64,000 nt of DNA from G965267335 sp965267335 (GTDB lineage Bacteria; Bacteroidota; Bacteroidia; Cytophagales; JAAEPT01). The stretch's first letter is position 1. Each line of letters begins with the position of its first letter. The position numbers and the translations under genes were made by a program. The stretch is taken from contig OZ253953.1 in assembly GCA_965267335.1 (NCBI GenBank), positions 2,728,001-2,792,000 on the forward strand. Direction: 5' to 3'. Positions 26,364 to 36,400 of this stretch are shown piece after piece. The notes under the pieces were generated by a model. That model was given only the letters and a program-made list of their open reading frames with translations. It had not been told where the DNA came from and ran no database searches.

Positions 26364-26621
26364 ATGGATAAATTCCTAACCGATACCGAATACCTGGAAG
26401 AGCTAGGCAAAAGAATCGAGCACATGCGTTCGGAGCTTAAGATTACCCAACAGGACATGGCTGAGCACTGTGGTATTACACGCAAGACTTATCGGTCCAT
26501 AGAAAAAGGACAACCGATTTCTACTCTTGTGCTCATTCGTTGTCTGCGAAAACTAGGGCTACAAGAAAACATCCTTCAGCTAGTGCCAAAACAGGACACC
26601 ATAGACCCTTTTAATATCTGA
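26364..26621 (+). CDS. hipB: HipB-like antitoxin, XRE-family repressor
   Basis: An 85-residue helix-turn-helix protein that should bind HipA and repress its own operon. The HTH is clear: LGKRIEHMRSELKITQQDMA, then HCGITRKTYRSIEKGQPIST. I choose the ATG at 26364; an ATG at 26343 in the same frame would make the palindromic operator code for the N-terminus (MGNFIPI), which is less likely. The TGA stop overlaps the hipA ATG (TGATG), the translational coupling typical of toxin-antitoxin pairs. Two operators lie immediately upstream. Confidence 0.9.
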   Translation: MDKFLTDTEYLEELGKRIEHMRSELKITQQDMAEHCGITRKTYRSIEKGQPISTLVLIRCLRKLGLQENILQLVPKQDTIDPFNI

Positions 26622-27904
26622 TGGCCCGTATTACCAACATAATGGAAAATATCAACCTGGAGGTAAGACTTTGGGGACAGTTGATCGGGCGCATTGTACT
26701 GGATCAGAACGGGATTGGTAATTTCCGCTACGCGGATGACTTTGGATCAAACAACTGGTCGCCCTCTCCCCTTGTTATGCCGGTAAATAATCTCGTCTAC
26801 CGCTTTCCCAATAACCTGAATAATAGCTTTCATGGACTTCCGGGTTTGGTTTCTGATTCATTACCTGACTCTTTTGGTAGTGAGTTGATCAACCTATTCT
26901 TTAAAGATAATGGTCTCGATGTTCATAAAACCACCGTGCTCCATCGGTTAGCTTATGTAGGAACCAGAGGTATGGGAGCCCTGGAGTATCAGCCCAGTCT
27001 TATTGAGTTTGACCAGCCTGAGGAGATAGAGTTGGACCATGTGTATCATTCAATAAATGAGGTGCTTAATGAGCGGTTCGGCAATCTGCAAGATGATATT
27101 AAGGATATCATACACATAGGCTCATCAGTGGGTGGTGCAAGACCCAAAGTGCTACTCGGAATTAACAAAAACACGGAAGAAATCAGGCCGGGAAACTTAC
27201 CGTTAAGTCAGGAATACGACTATCATATCCTCAAAATAGACGCGCTACGCAGAAATAACACTGTCGAGATCAGTGGCCCGATTGGCTACTCTAATATGGA
27301 GTATGCATTCTATCTCATGGCAACGGCCTGTGGAATTCCTATGATGGAATCCAGATTACTTCAGGAGAATGATCGTAACCACTTTCTTACCAAACGCTTT
27401 GACAGAATCAATGGGGAAAAACTGCATATTCAGAGTTTGTCGGCATTGACACATGAGCAATACAGCGAAACATCAGACTATATGCTTTACTTCAGGGTAA
27501 TCCAACACCTCAGGCTCCCCTACTCCGATCAGGAAGATATGTTCAGGCGTATGGTATTCAATGTCTTTGCTGGCAATACGGACGATCATATTAAGAATAC
27601 CTCATTCATAATGGATAAAGCTGGTAAATGGAGTCTGGCTCCGGCCTATGACCTTGTGTTTTGTTATAATCCTCAATACCCGGCTACAATGTATCATAAG
27701 AGTGCAGTAAATGGTAAGACGAAAGACATCTCCAAAGATGATTTGGTACAACTAGGTAAAAAACTGGCGATAAAATCTCCTGAACGTATTTGTGAAGAAG
27801 TTGGTGAAGTACTTTCAGGATGGAAGAAGTTTGGACAAGAAGCAGATGTGAAGCCGGAATGGATTGATTTTGTTAATAACTATATTCAGAAGAAGTTAGT
27901 TTAA
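26621..27904 (+). CDS. hipA: HipA-like serine/threonine kinase toxin
   Basis: A 427-residue full-length HipA-family kinase (E. coli HipA is 440). Order: N-terminal HipA domain (about 10-110, with LVSDSLPDSFGSELIN), a phosphate-binding/autophosphorylation loop in GSSVGGARPKVLL, the conserved FLTKRFDR, and the catalytic NTDDHIKNTSF with Asp321, then APAYDLVF with metal-binding Asp344; the 23-residue spacing equals that of Asp309 and Asp332 in E. coli HipA. E. coli HipA inactivates glutamyl-tRNA synthetase by phosphorylation and causes persistence; the target here is unproven. All catalytic residues look intact. An internal ATG at 26642 is also possible but would lose the coupling with hipB. Confidence 0.93.
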   Translation: MARITNIMENINLEVRLWGQLIGRIVLDQNGIGNFRYADDFGSNNWSPSPLVMPVNNLVYRFPNNLNNSFHGLPGLVSDSLPDSFGSELINLFFKDNGLDVHKTTVLHRLAYVGTRGMGALEYQPSLIEFDQPEEIELDHVYHSINEVLNERFGNLQDDIKDIIHIGSSVGGARPKVLLGINKNTEEIRPGNLPLSQEYDYHILKIDALRRNNTVEISGPIGYSNMEYAFYLMATACGIPMMESRLLQENDRNHFLTKRFDRINGEKLHIQSLSALTHEQYSETSDYMLYFRVIQHLRLPYSDQEDMFRRMVFNVFAGNTDDHIKNTSFIMDKAGKWSLAPAYDLVFCYNPQYPATMYHKSAVNGKTKDISKDDLVQLGKKLAIKSPERICEEVGEVLSGWKKFGQEADVKPEWIDFVNNYIQKKLV

Positions 27905-27909
27905 GTTAA

Positions 27910-30654
27910 CTACCTTATTAAGGTAATAGCACCTGTTAAGGTCTTAATCTCATTACTCACCAAATCAATTACTTCAATAACGTAGTAATAAGTAGTTACT
28001 GGCAGCTCTTTTTCATTTCTTTTACCATCCCAATTGACACTCTCCTCTATTTGGTATCCTTTATATATTTCGCTTCCCCATCGGTTATAGATGCTGACCT
28101 GGTTGAGTTCATAACAACCACCAAGATCAATAACCCAGGTGTCATTACTGCCATCATTATTGGGGCTGAAGGCATTCGGGATGATGGGTTGACAGCTACA
28201 GTCTTCCAATACTATCTCAATAAAATTAGAAGCAGCTACATTTCCGTTTTGACATAAAGTTGAAGAGGTCATCTCTAAAGAAACCTGGTCTCCGGTAGAG
28301 AAATTATTACTATAAAAAGTAGTACCGGTTTCTCCCACAGGAATTCCATTTACCTGCCAGGAATACTGGGGAGAAGAACCTCCGGCACTACTACTATCCA
28401 TCTTAAAACCAATTGTAGAATTTGTACAAAATGAAGTAATGCTGTCGATTGTTATTAATGGTGTTTCGTTTGTTTCAAAGTATATAATGACTGTATCCGT
28501 AGTTCCCGGACAAATTCCATTATCATCAGCAGTAAGTAATATCACAGCGGAATCGGCTGTTATTTCCGTTGTTGTCGGACTGTAACTTGTTGTCAGATTG
28601 GTGGAATCTGAAAAGGTCCCCTCGCCCGACCAGCTACCTCCGGATACTGTTGTCACACTCCCTGTTAGCGAGACACTCGTTGTTGTTTCACATACTTGTA
28701 GATCAGTACCAGCATCAACAAGCATAGTTGGTGAACCTACTGTTATCGTAATGTCAAAACTGCAGGTTTCCATATTGCTTAAGACGTCAACTGCCGTATA
28801 AGTCACTGTAGTTGTACCTATATCAAATGTATCTCCAGACTCATAATCACTATAATAGTTGACAACATTACAATGATAGGTTGGTTCGTTCCAGGTAATA
28901 ATTCCATCGCAATTGGCCTCACTGTCGGTTAAAGTGGTGTCACCCGGGCACGAAGCAATAAGTATTCCTGTAGTGTCTAGTACAGTCACATTAGAGATGC
29001 AGTAATCACTATTGCCATTCATATCAGTAACTGTAAGCGTATCTTCTACTGTACCCAGATCGGCACAGGTAAAAACAGTTTGGGAGGCCAGGTAATTTAC
29101 TCCTGTGCAGGTATCATAGGAGCCATTGTCCAGCATAAGAGCAGTGAGTATTACCGTATCTTCCAAATGTAGATAAACAGTGGTGTCCTTACACATTGTT
29201 ACAGGTGGCGTAGTTTCGGAGCGATCAGTAATTTCCCAATGAAAAGTTGAAATGATATTGGCTCGTTCGGCCCAGGCCTGACAGTAAATGCTATAACCCG
29301 CATGAAATATTACGGAGTCTTGAAGGGGTAACATACTCCAGGCAATCAACATATTATCATAGTATTCGGTAGACAGTTGATCCCCGTTGAACATACGGGT
29401 CATATTTGTGACATTAGATACATTCCAGGCAGATAAATCCTGATCGAAGGTTGTTGTTCCTTCAAACATTGAGGCCATATTAGTTACCTTAGAGACATCC
29501 CAGTTGCCAATGTCCTGATTGAAGTTATTCATTGCTCTAAGCATACTATGCATGGCCGTAACATTGGATACATCCCAACTTCCGATGTCTTGATTAAATG
29601 CATTGTTATACGCGAACATCCACCCCATGGAAGTGACATTACTCACATCCCAGATTCCTATTGGTTGATTGAAAGACGATCCGAAAAACGTATAACTCAT
29701 GTTAGTGACCTGGCTTGTATTCCATTGTGATATATCTGAGTTGAAGCTATTGGCGTTCTTAAACATACCATCAATTCGGGTCACACTGCTAAGATCCCAG
29801 CTCCCAATAGGTTGATTGAAGGAAGAAGCTTCGTTAAACATATATCTCATGGTGGTGGCGCTTGATGTATTCCACATGCTTATGTCTTGATTGAATGTAG
29901 TTGCTGCACTAAACATGAAGGAAAATAATTTGACAGAGCTAACATCCCAATTATCCAGGGGTTGATTAAAACTGGATGCTCCTGAAAACATTGAGCTGAA
30001 TATTGTAGCGTTTGAAACATCCCAACTATTAAGTGGTTGGTTAAAACTTGTACAACCAATAAACATTCGGTCGAGGTTATCAGCTGAACTCATATCCCAG
30101 TTGTCGAGTGGCTGATTAAAACTGGTGCAGTTCTGAAAACAACGGTAAAAGACTTCCACGTTGCCAACATCCCAATGATTGATATTGGAATTAAATGAAG
30201 TGCAATTGGCAAAAATAGATCTGAAGTTGGTTACCAGTGATAAATCAGGAGCATCAGTTGCGGATATGTCCATGTTGGCGCAGCCATGAAAACTTCTGAA
30301 AAAGTTTCTCCAGGAAATATCACCCCATTGATTAATATCAATCAACTTTTCACAATCTCCTCCTCCATCAAACTTGATATACGGAAATGTCCCTGTGATT
30401 CTGATGGTATATGTACCTGGAATGCCATAGTCATGGGTAGCATTTCCTTGTAAGCCAAAGTCATCATAGACACCATCGTTGTCCCAGTCGACATCATAGC
30501 TGAAAGTGTTGCCGGAGCTGTCTACAGGTATTTCTATGGCGGTTGATCCTGAAGTACCGGGGTTGGCGGTATTCACGGTAATAATAAAAGGGTTCTGAGC
30601 AAAAACAGAGTTTATACCTAGAACAAGCATTAATGTTCTCAAAAAATACCTCAT
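27910..30654 (-). CDS. DUF285/BspA-repeat surface protein with T9SS type B (CHU_C) domain
   Basis: A giant exported protein of about 914 residues (918 if the ATG at 30666 is used; I prefer MRYFLRTLMLVLGINSVFAQ as the signal). After a PKD-like segment (YDVDWDNDGVYDDFGLQG) come eleven ~25-35-residue DUF285 units of the pattern FNQDIGSWDVSNVTNMASMF, a repeat first known from Mycoplasma and found in BspA-like leucine-rich surface proteins. Then an HYR-like domain (GDTTLTDSEANCDGIITWNE ... GTTTVTYTAVD), an Ig-like Cys-containing part, and the gliding-motility-type C-terminus (NAFSPNNDGSNDTWVI, IYNRWGSEIY, TYYYVIEV). Likely an adhesin displayed by T9SS. It converges with hipA, six bases apart. Confidence 0.88.
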   Translation of the reverse strand: MRYFLRTLMLVLGINSVFAQNPFIITVNTANPGTSGSTAIEIPVDSSGNTFSYDVDWDNDGVYDDFGLQGNATHDYGIPGTYTIRITGTFPYIKFDGGGDCEKLIDINQWGDISWRNFFRSFHGCANMDISATDAPDLSLVTNFRSIFANCTSFNSNINHWDVGNVEVFYRCFQNCTSFNQPLDNWDMSSADNLDRMFIGCTSFNQPLNSWDVSNATIFSSMFSGASSFNQPLDNWDVSSVKLFSFMFSAATTFNQDISMWNTSSATTMRYMFNEASSFNQPIGSWDLSSVTRIDGMFKNANSFNSDISQWNTSQVTNMSYTFFGSSFNQPIGIWDVSNVTSMGWMFAYNNAFNQDIGSWDVSNVTAMHSMLRAMNNFNQDIGNWDVSKVTNMASMFEGTTTFDQDLSAWNVSNVTNMTRMFNGDQLSTEYYDNMLIAWSMLPLQDSVIFHAGYSIYCQAWAERANIISTFHWEITDRSETTPPVTMCKDTTVYLHLEDTVILTALMLDNGSYDTCTGVNYLASQTVFTCADLGTVEDTLTVTDMNGNSDYCISNVTVLDTTGILIASCPGDTTLTDSEANCDGIITWNEPTYHCNVVNYYSDYESGDTFDIGTTTVTYTAVDVLSNMETCSFDITITVGSPTMLVDAGTDLQVCETTTSVSLTGSVTTVSGGSWSGEGTFSDSTNLTTSYSPTTTEITADSAVILLTADDNGICPGTTDTVIIYFETNETPLITIDSITSFCTNSTIGFKMDSSSAGGSSPQYSWQVNGIPVGETGTTFYSNNFSTGDQVSLEMTSSTLCQNGNVAASNFIEIVLEDCSCQPIIPNAFSPNNDGSNDTWVIDLGGCYELNQVSIYNRWGSEIYKGYQIEESVNWDGKRNEKELPVTTYYYVIEVIDLVSNEIKTLTGAITLIR

Positions 30655-30789
30655 AGTCAGTAGCAAAAGAATGATTGTCTTTGTTTGCTATTGTAACAGG
30701 GAACTAAACTATTTCCCTACTATGCGAAGGTGAGCTTTTTGGATTCTAGGTGCAGGTGTGCCTCATATTTAGGTTCAACTAGTTGAAGA

Positions 30790-30824
30790 AAGAGTAAAGC
30801 ACATTTTGGTTGCGCTTTACTCTT
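30790..30824 (-). terminator. Hairpin terminator after the FlgD-like T9SS gene
   Basis: AAGAGTAAAGC (30790-30800) and GCTTTACTCTT (30814-30824) form a perfect 11-base stem, 13 bases past the stop of the gene at 30838. On the minus strand it is followed by TTCTTC, a weak pyrimidine tract. Confidence 0.55.
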
Positions 30825-30837
30825 GAAAGTATGAATG

Positions 30838-32172
30838 CTATTCGTTATAGATTATGAATGATCTATACTGATTGCCATGAACAGTGTTGATATACGCGTA
30901 GTATGTACCTTCTGGCATTAGAACTCCTTGTTGGGTATGGTCCCACTCGAGTTCATGAATTCCGGATCCAAGCTGCCCGGAATAGAGTGTAACTACTCGT
31001 GATCCATATCGATTATATATAAAGACTTCTGCGTATCCGGGAATCGAGGTTCCAAAGCATATCTTAGTGCCCTCACCGATAACGGCCGGGTTAGGATAAA
31101 TAATGATATTGTTTTCATATTGATCTGTTTGTCTTTCGTCTATGATTGAAAGATTTCCTACGACTTGTCCCTTAATTCTAAAATTAGAGATATTCGGAAT
31201 GCAAGGATATTCGACCCCGGATTCAATCCAGAATTGGATATTTTCTCCAGGAAGTAAGTCCGGGTGATTGGTCTTAAAAAATAATTTAGTGTCTCCGAAT
31301 TTAATCATTTGGACATCACTTGTTGTCCATATCGTATCGAAATCCTCCATTAAAAGAGTCGCATGCCAATCTTCTACAGTTGTATTTCCAACATTCTTTA
31401 CCGTTGCTTTAATTCGATAAGCACTCTCCAGTACTAGTTCCATGTCCACTTCGTAATTCTGTGGTGTAGAAAAAGAGTATTGTACAGGAACGGTAGTCAC
31501 CCAAATAGTATCTAGTGTTTCTGTAGTAGCTAAAAACAAAATTTCATCAACTTCTCCTTCATTATTCAATGTAAATGAGGAAGTTACTTCATGGGCTGAT
31601 CCTGCAATTAAAGTACTTGAAATAGAATTATTGTATTCAGTATCCTCAAGAGGAATGCCTTGAAAAATTGGAATAACCTGGATGTTTGCATTGAGACTAT
31701 TTGCAAATGAATAATCGATCTCCACCAAATCTCCAATATTAAGATTCGCAATCCTGGTTACGTTGAAATCGAGATAGGAGGCTCCCCAATCGTTGAAGGT
31801 AAATTCAGCTGATTTCTTGACAGTTTTGTATATCCACCATTGGTAATATGTATGCGTAAATCGAAAACGGATTTCATCCATTGATTGCCCTTCAGAAAGA
31901 GAAAAAGTGAGTGAAGCCGTACCTGATTTTGAGGTCAGAACCAAATCATAGACCTGATCAGTTTCAACAACCTGATCAAGGTAAAGCGGTACTAGTTCCA
32001 AGCGGAAATTATTTCTATTCGAAGTGTAATCAAAAGTCACCGTAATCTCATCTCCGGACAGTATCGCACTCCGTGATGGTATGCTGAACTCTAAATTTCT
32101 AATTGTGTAGGCGGCTGTTACCGAGGATATCACTGATATACCCAATAACAAGGTTAATGTTAAGCGTTTCAT
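30838..32172 (-). CDS. Exported all-beta protein with T9SS-like C-terminal domain
   Basis: A 444-residue secreted protein of unknown function. Signal peptide MKRLTLTLLLGISVISSVTA. The body is beta-rich with two related segments, each a run of Ser/Thr strands ending in an aromatic motif (EIRFRFTHTYYQWWIYKTVK and EILFLATTETLDTIWVTTVP), then a CARDB/CBM-like stretch about 245-340 (RIKATVKNVGNTTVEDWHAT). Residues about 365-444 read IIIYPNPAVIGEGTKICF and VFIYNRYGSRVVTLYSGQ, ending NQYRSFIIYNE, a FlgD-like version of the type A sorting domain. A clear hairpin follows the gene. It may bind carbohydrate through the CBM-like part; this is inference. Confidence 0.65.
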   Translation of the reverse strand: MKRLTLTLLLGISVISSVTAAYTIRNLEFSIPSRSAILSGDEITVTFDYTSNRNNFRLELVPLYLDQVVETDQVYDLVLTSKSGTASLTFSLSEGQSMDEIRFRFTHTYYQWWIYKTVKKSAEFTFNDWGASYLDFNVTRIANLNIGDLVEIDYSFANSLNANIQVIPIFQGIPLEDTEYNNSISSTLIAGSAHEVTSSFTLNNEGEVDEILFLATTETLDTIWVTTVPVQYSFSTPQNYEVDMELVLESAYRIKATVKNVGNTTVEDWHATLLMEDFDTIWTTSDVQMIKFGDTKLFFKTNHPDLLPGENIQFWIESGVEYPCIPNISNFRIKGQVVGNLSIIDERQTDQYENNIIIYPNPAVIGEGTKICFGTSIPGYAEVFIYNRYGSRVVTLYSGQLGSGIHELEWDHTQQGVLMPEGTYYAYINTVHGNQYRSFIIYNE

Positions 32173-32262
32173 TAGTAAAGGTTTTGTTTAAGGTTTGTTT
32201 CGCTCAGGAGTATTTGACTACTCCTTATCTAAGGTTAGACAAAGTTAAATTCAAAAAAGTAA

Positions 32263-33195
32263 CTATTTATCAGAAGCGATGATATTATTATGAACTTTTG
32301 GAACCTTTTTGTTAATAATAAACACCGCTAATATTCCTACAACCCCTCCTATTACCGTATGTAACTGAATCGCTTCTCCCAAAAAGGCCCAGGAAGTCAA
32401 CATAGCTGAGGTGGGCACAATGAAGATAAAAGAACTCGTTCGTTCCGGTCCGATACGAGTTGTAGCCAGCAAGTAAACCGAAGTAGCAAAGCCAGAGTTT
32501 ACAACACCGAAGTATAGGATGTTCTCCCAAAATAAACCATCGGCAGTGGTCATTACGGTCACCAACTCGTTTTTGTCGCTGATCAAAAACATACCCACAG
32601 CACAGATAACGTTCAACCAAAAGCTGAACCCCAGGGCATGACCAAATTTATGGGCATGAGAACTAATTTTGCCCATAACCGCCCAAATAAAGGCCCCAAG
32701 AATAAAAAAAAGATTGCCTGCATCCAACAAGAAACTATAGCCGCTCCAGATATGAAGTAATATACATCCTGCTATTAACCCGACTACAAGTCCGACAGAT
32801 TCGCGCTTGTTCGGATAACGCTTACTTACGACTAAACCTACAGCATAGGCAAAGATGGGATTCATCGTAGTCACCAACACACCTGCAGCGCCTGCATGGC
32901 CTTCTTTCAACCCATGGAAGAAGCATAGGGCATACAATATCATCAGCACAGAAGCAGAGAAAACATATAGAAAACCTTTTCTGTTAAGTTTAAGGCTGAT
33001 TCCAAAAAGTGGAAGCACTACCCCCATTGCGATAGCGGTAATTGTAAATCTGATACATGCAACCACCTGTGAACTTCCATAGGCCCCGGCTACTTTAGCC
33101 ACTGACCATGTGGTTCCCCATATCACCATGCTGAATATGATTATCCAGATTAAGACTCGTTCCGATTTTCCCTTTATAATGGACGCTTCAGTCAT
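32263..33195 (-). CDS. EamA/DMT-family transporter
   Basis: A 310-residue inner-membrane protein with ten predicted helices in two EamA halves, the first starting ILIWIIIFSMVIWGTTWSVA without the leading Leu-less variant mattering to the call, the second around AGNLFFILGAFIWAVMGKIS. The first-half GTTWSVAKV motif is typical of the 10-TMS drug/metabolite exporters. These export amino acids, nucleosides or other small molecules; the substrate is unknown. It is a single-gene unit, and a short palindrome lies upstream at 33247-33268. Confidence 0.88.
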   Translation of the reverse strand: MTEASIIKGKSERVLIWIIIFSMVIWGTTWSVAKVAGAYGSSQVVACIRFTITAIAMGVVLPLFGISLKLNRKGFLYVFSASVLMILYALCFFHGLKEGHAGAAGVLVTTMNPIFAYAVGLVVSKRYPNKRESVGLVVGLIAGCILLHIWSGYSFLLDAGNLFFILGAFIWAVMGKISSHAHKFGHALGFSFWLNVICAVGMFLISDKNELVTVMTTADGLFWENILYFGVVNSGFATSVYLLATTRIGPERTSSFIFIVPTSAMLTSWAFLGEAIQLHTVIGGVVGILAVFIINKKVPKVHNNIIASDK

Positions 33196-33246
33196 TTGCG
33201 TTATTAGAAACCTTTACAACCATAATTGACCATAGTTAGTTTCAGT

Positions 33247-33268
33247 TCGGAAAGATATAGTTTTCCGA
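33247..33268. promoter_or_regulatory. Short palindrome upstream of the EamA gene
   Basis: TCGGAAA (33247-33253) and TTTCCGA (33262-33268) are perfectly complementary with 8 bases between, 52 bases before the EamA start codon. It may be a regulator site. Confidence 0.3.
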
Positions 33269-33492
33269 TAATAAAGATTATTAAAAACATCAATTGTTGC
33301 TTAAGCGTAACCGTAAACACCATTTGCTCACGCAATTATGTCTATGTGAAGCTATAGAGCTAATTTAATGCGAATATTTATTCGTTTAGGATACCTCATT
33401 TAGTGCAACAAATTGATAGAATAATGCTACTGTAAATGATTGTTTGACAATGTATTGGTATGATGTAATGAGCACGGAACTAAACAACCACC

Positions 33493-36400
33493 ATGATCAG
33501 AAAGTGTATTACAGCCGCGATACTTTTTCTTAGTTGCAGTTTGTCTTTAAAGGCAGCAACCTATACCGTAGATATTACCGGTGATACGGATGATTTGGGG
33601 ACTTCAACTCCGGGAACCAATACTCTTCGTAAATGTATCAGACTGGCGAATGCTAATCCCGGGCTTGACTCTATCCGCTTCAATATTGGGATTGCTCCAT
33701 ATGTTATTAACAGAACAATTAATGTTAGTATTATAGACCCTGTCGTAATTGATGGGTATACCGAGGCCGGGGCGGTTGCTGGAGCTCCATTGATAACAGT
33801 CACCTTTGTTGGAAATAATGGGTTTCATTTGGCAGCTGGTTCTGATGGAAGTACTATCTCAGGCATCATCATCTACGGCACTAATCGCGGCATTTATGTG
33901 GAAAACAGCGATAGCTGTACTATATCCGGTAACTTTATCGGGACCAATGCTACAGCAACAGGTTCTGCGCCTACCGTGATCCAATGGAGCGGAATTGAAG
34001 TGAATAGCTCAGATCACATAACCATTGGTGGTGCCGGAGGATTAATCGATAGAAATATCATATCTGATTGTAACGAAGATGGTATTCGGATAAACAACGC
34101 CTCTGTAGGCGCCTCAATCAACAACAATTACATAGGTACTGATATTACAGGCAACGTGGCTCTTGGAAATAATCAGAATGGAATCGATATATCTAATAAC
34201 TCCCTCAATGCAACAATTACAAATAATATTATCTGCTCTAATGGTCAACCGGGCATTTTTATTTTCCAAAATGCTGACTACCCTACCATTACTGGTAACC
34301 GTATTGGTCTTGGTGCGGACGGAACTACTCAGCTAGGAAATACCGGACAGGGAATTAATATTGAGAATACCTTAAAACCAATCATTGGAGGAACATCAAT
34401 CTCAGAGCGAAACTACGTTTCTAACAATACCAATATTGGGATACGTTTATTCAATGCTGACTCAGTAATTATCAAAGGGAACTTTATTGGGCTAAACGAA
34501 AATGGTGACGCTGACCATGGTAATGTGGAGCACGGTATTTGGATGAACCAGAGTGACTACCCAACCATAGGAGGTGGAGAAGCCGGTGCCAGGAACTACA
34601 TCTCTGGTAACAATCAATTTGGCTTGTTCATTGAAACCTCTCTTGCTCCTACTATTATAGACAACTACTTCGGTACAGATACAACGGGAAATGTGGGTAT
34701 CGGCAACGGGCAATCAGGGATAAGATTGGTCAACAATTGTCATAATCCGATCATTGCGGACAATATTTCATGCGCCAGTACAAACGGACAAGGTATTCAA
34801 ATTTCTAACTGTGATAATCCATTGATTACTGGAAACAGGGTGGGGCTTGCACTGGATGGTGTGACCCAACTCGGCAACCAGAACATCGGAATCAACCTGG
34901 AGAATTGCTACAAACCAATTATTGGTGGGGCTACTCTCGCAGAACGAAACTACGTTTCGAATAACAATCAAATCGGTATCCGAATTCAAAATGGTGATTC
35001 GGTAATTATCAAAGGAAATTACGTAGGTCTCAATGAGGCTGGTGATACTGATTATGGTAACAACAACATGGGTGTGTGGATGTTGGATAGCGATTACCCC
35101 ACTATTGGTGGCGGGGAAGCCGGAGCCCGAAACTATATCTCAGGAAATAGTCAAACCGGTTTACACATTGAGCGATCCTTAAGCCCGGTGGTGGTTGATA
35201 ATTACATTGGAACAGATGTAACAGGCCTCAACCCCATCGGGAATCAAGGGTTTGGAGTTCGTATTGTCAATTCTTGTGATGATCCTTTGGTAACAGATAA
35301 CATTATTAGTGCTAATACTCAACATGGTTTGGGTATTACGCAGTCCCCCCGCCCCATTGTCAAGTCAAATATAATTGGGCTTGGGTTGGATGAGATCACT
35401 GCAATGGGGAACGGACAGCGGGGTATCGAGATTATTGAGTCGGATTCTGCCCAGGTCGGAGGAACCCTGGTATCGGAAAGAAACTATATAGCTGATAATG
35501 GGCAACTGGGCATTCATATGAATAATAGTGCCAATTCCAGAATTGAAGGTAACTACATTGGAACGGATGCTACAGGTACAGCTGCAAAAGGCAATGGCAA
35601 CCAGGGAATTGAGGTTGTATTGTGTGATTCAATTGTTATCGGGAGTCCAAATGGTGGTCGCAACATTATTGTTGATAATGGTGATAACGGAATTACAGTC
35701 AGCAATTGCTTATACGCTACCGTTCAATCAAATTTTGTAGGTGTGGGAGCAGACGGAGGATTCAACGATGCCCTACCTCAACTTGGAAATGCACAACACG
35801 GAATCATACTGGCTGGAGACAGCCATTATAGTCTTATAGGTGGTTCTAACCCTGAAGAGCGTAATATAGTATCAAACAATGGATCAGCAGGTGCAGCGGA
35901 TGGCATTCGTCTGGGAGGTCCGGCAAGGGGTGTTCAGGTGCTTGGGAACTATTGTGGTGTCGATTCAACAGGAACTAAAGAACGAGGCAATACATGGGCT
36001 GGAATATCTGTCAATGGAAATGATAGCACTTATTTAGGTGGTAGCGGCCAATATGAAGGAAATATCACCTCAGGAAATCATCACGAAGGTATTTATCTCG
36101 CTTTTGCGACAAATACATTTATTAGAAATAACAAAATCGGGACTGATACCAGCGGAACACAACCTTTGGGTAATTACTGGTATGGAATTCGTTTTGGTTC
36201 CAATGGTGCCAGTACAAACAACATTGTGGGCGGAGCTTCTGAGTATGCAAACATAATTGCTTTCACTAAGGATAGTACTAATCCTGATCCGGGAGAAGTT
36301 GTCAGTGAAAACGGTCCGGGGATTTACGTCCACGAGGCCAGCCAGTTCAATACTTTTTCACATAATAGTATTTTCTGTAATGCAGGGCTCGGAATAGATC

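Noticed and set aside
29400..30250. Tandem repeats suggestive of a minisatellite
   Set aside because: They are the DUF285 units of a surface protein, divergent at the DNA level and in frame.
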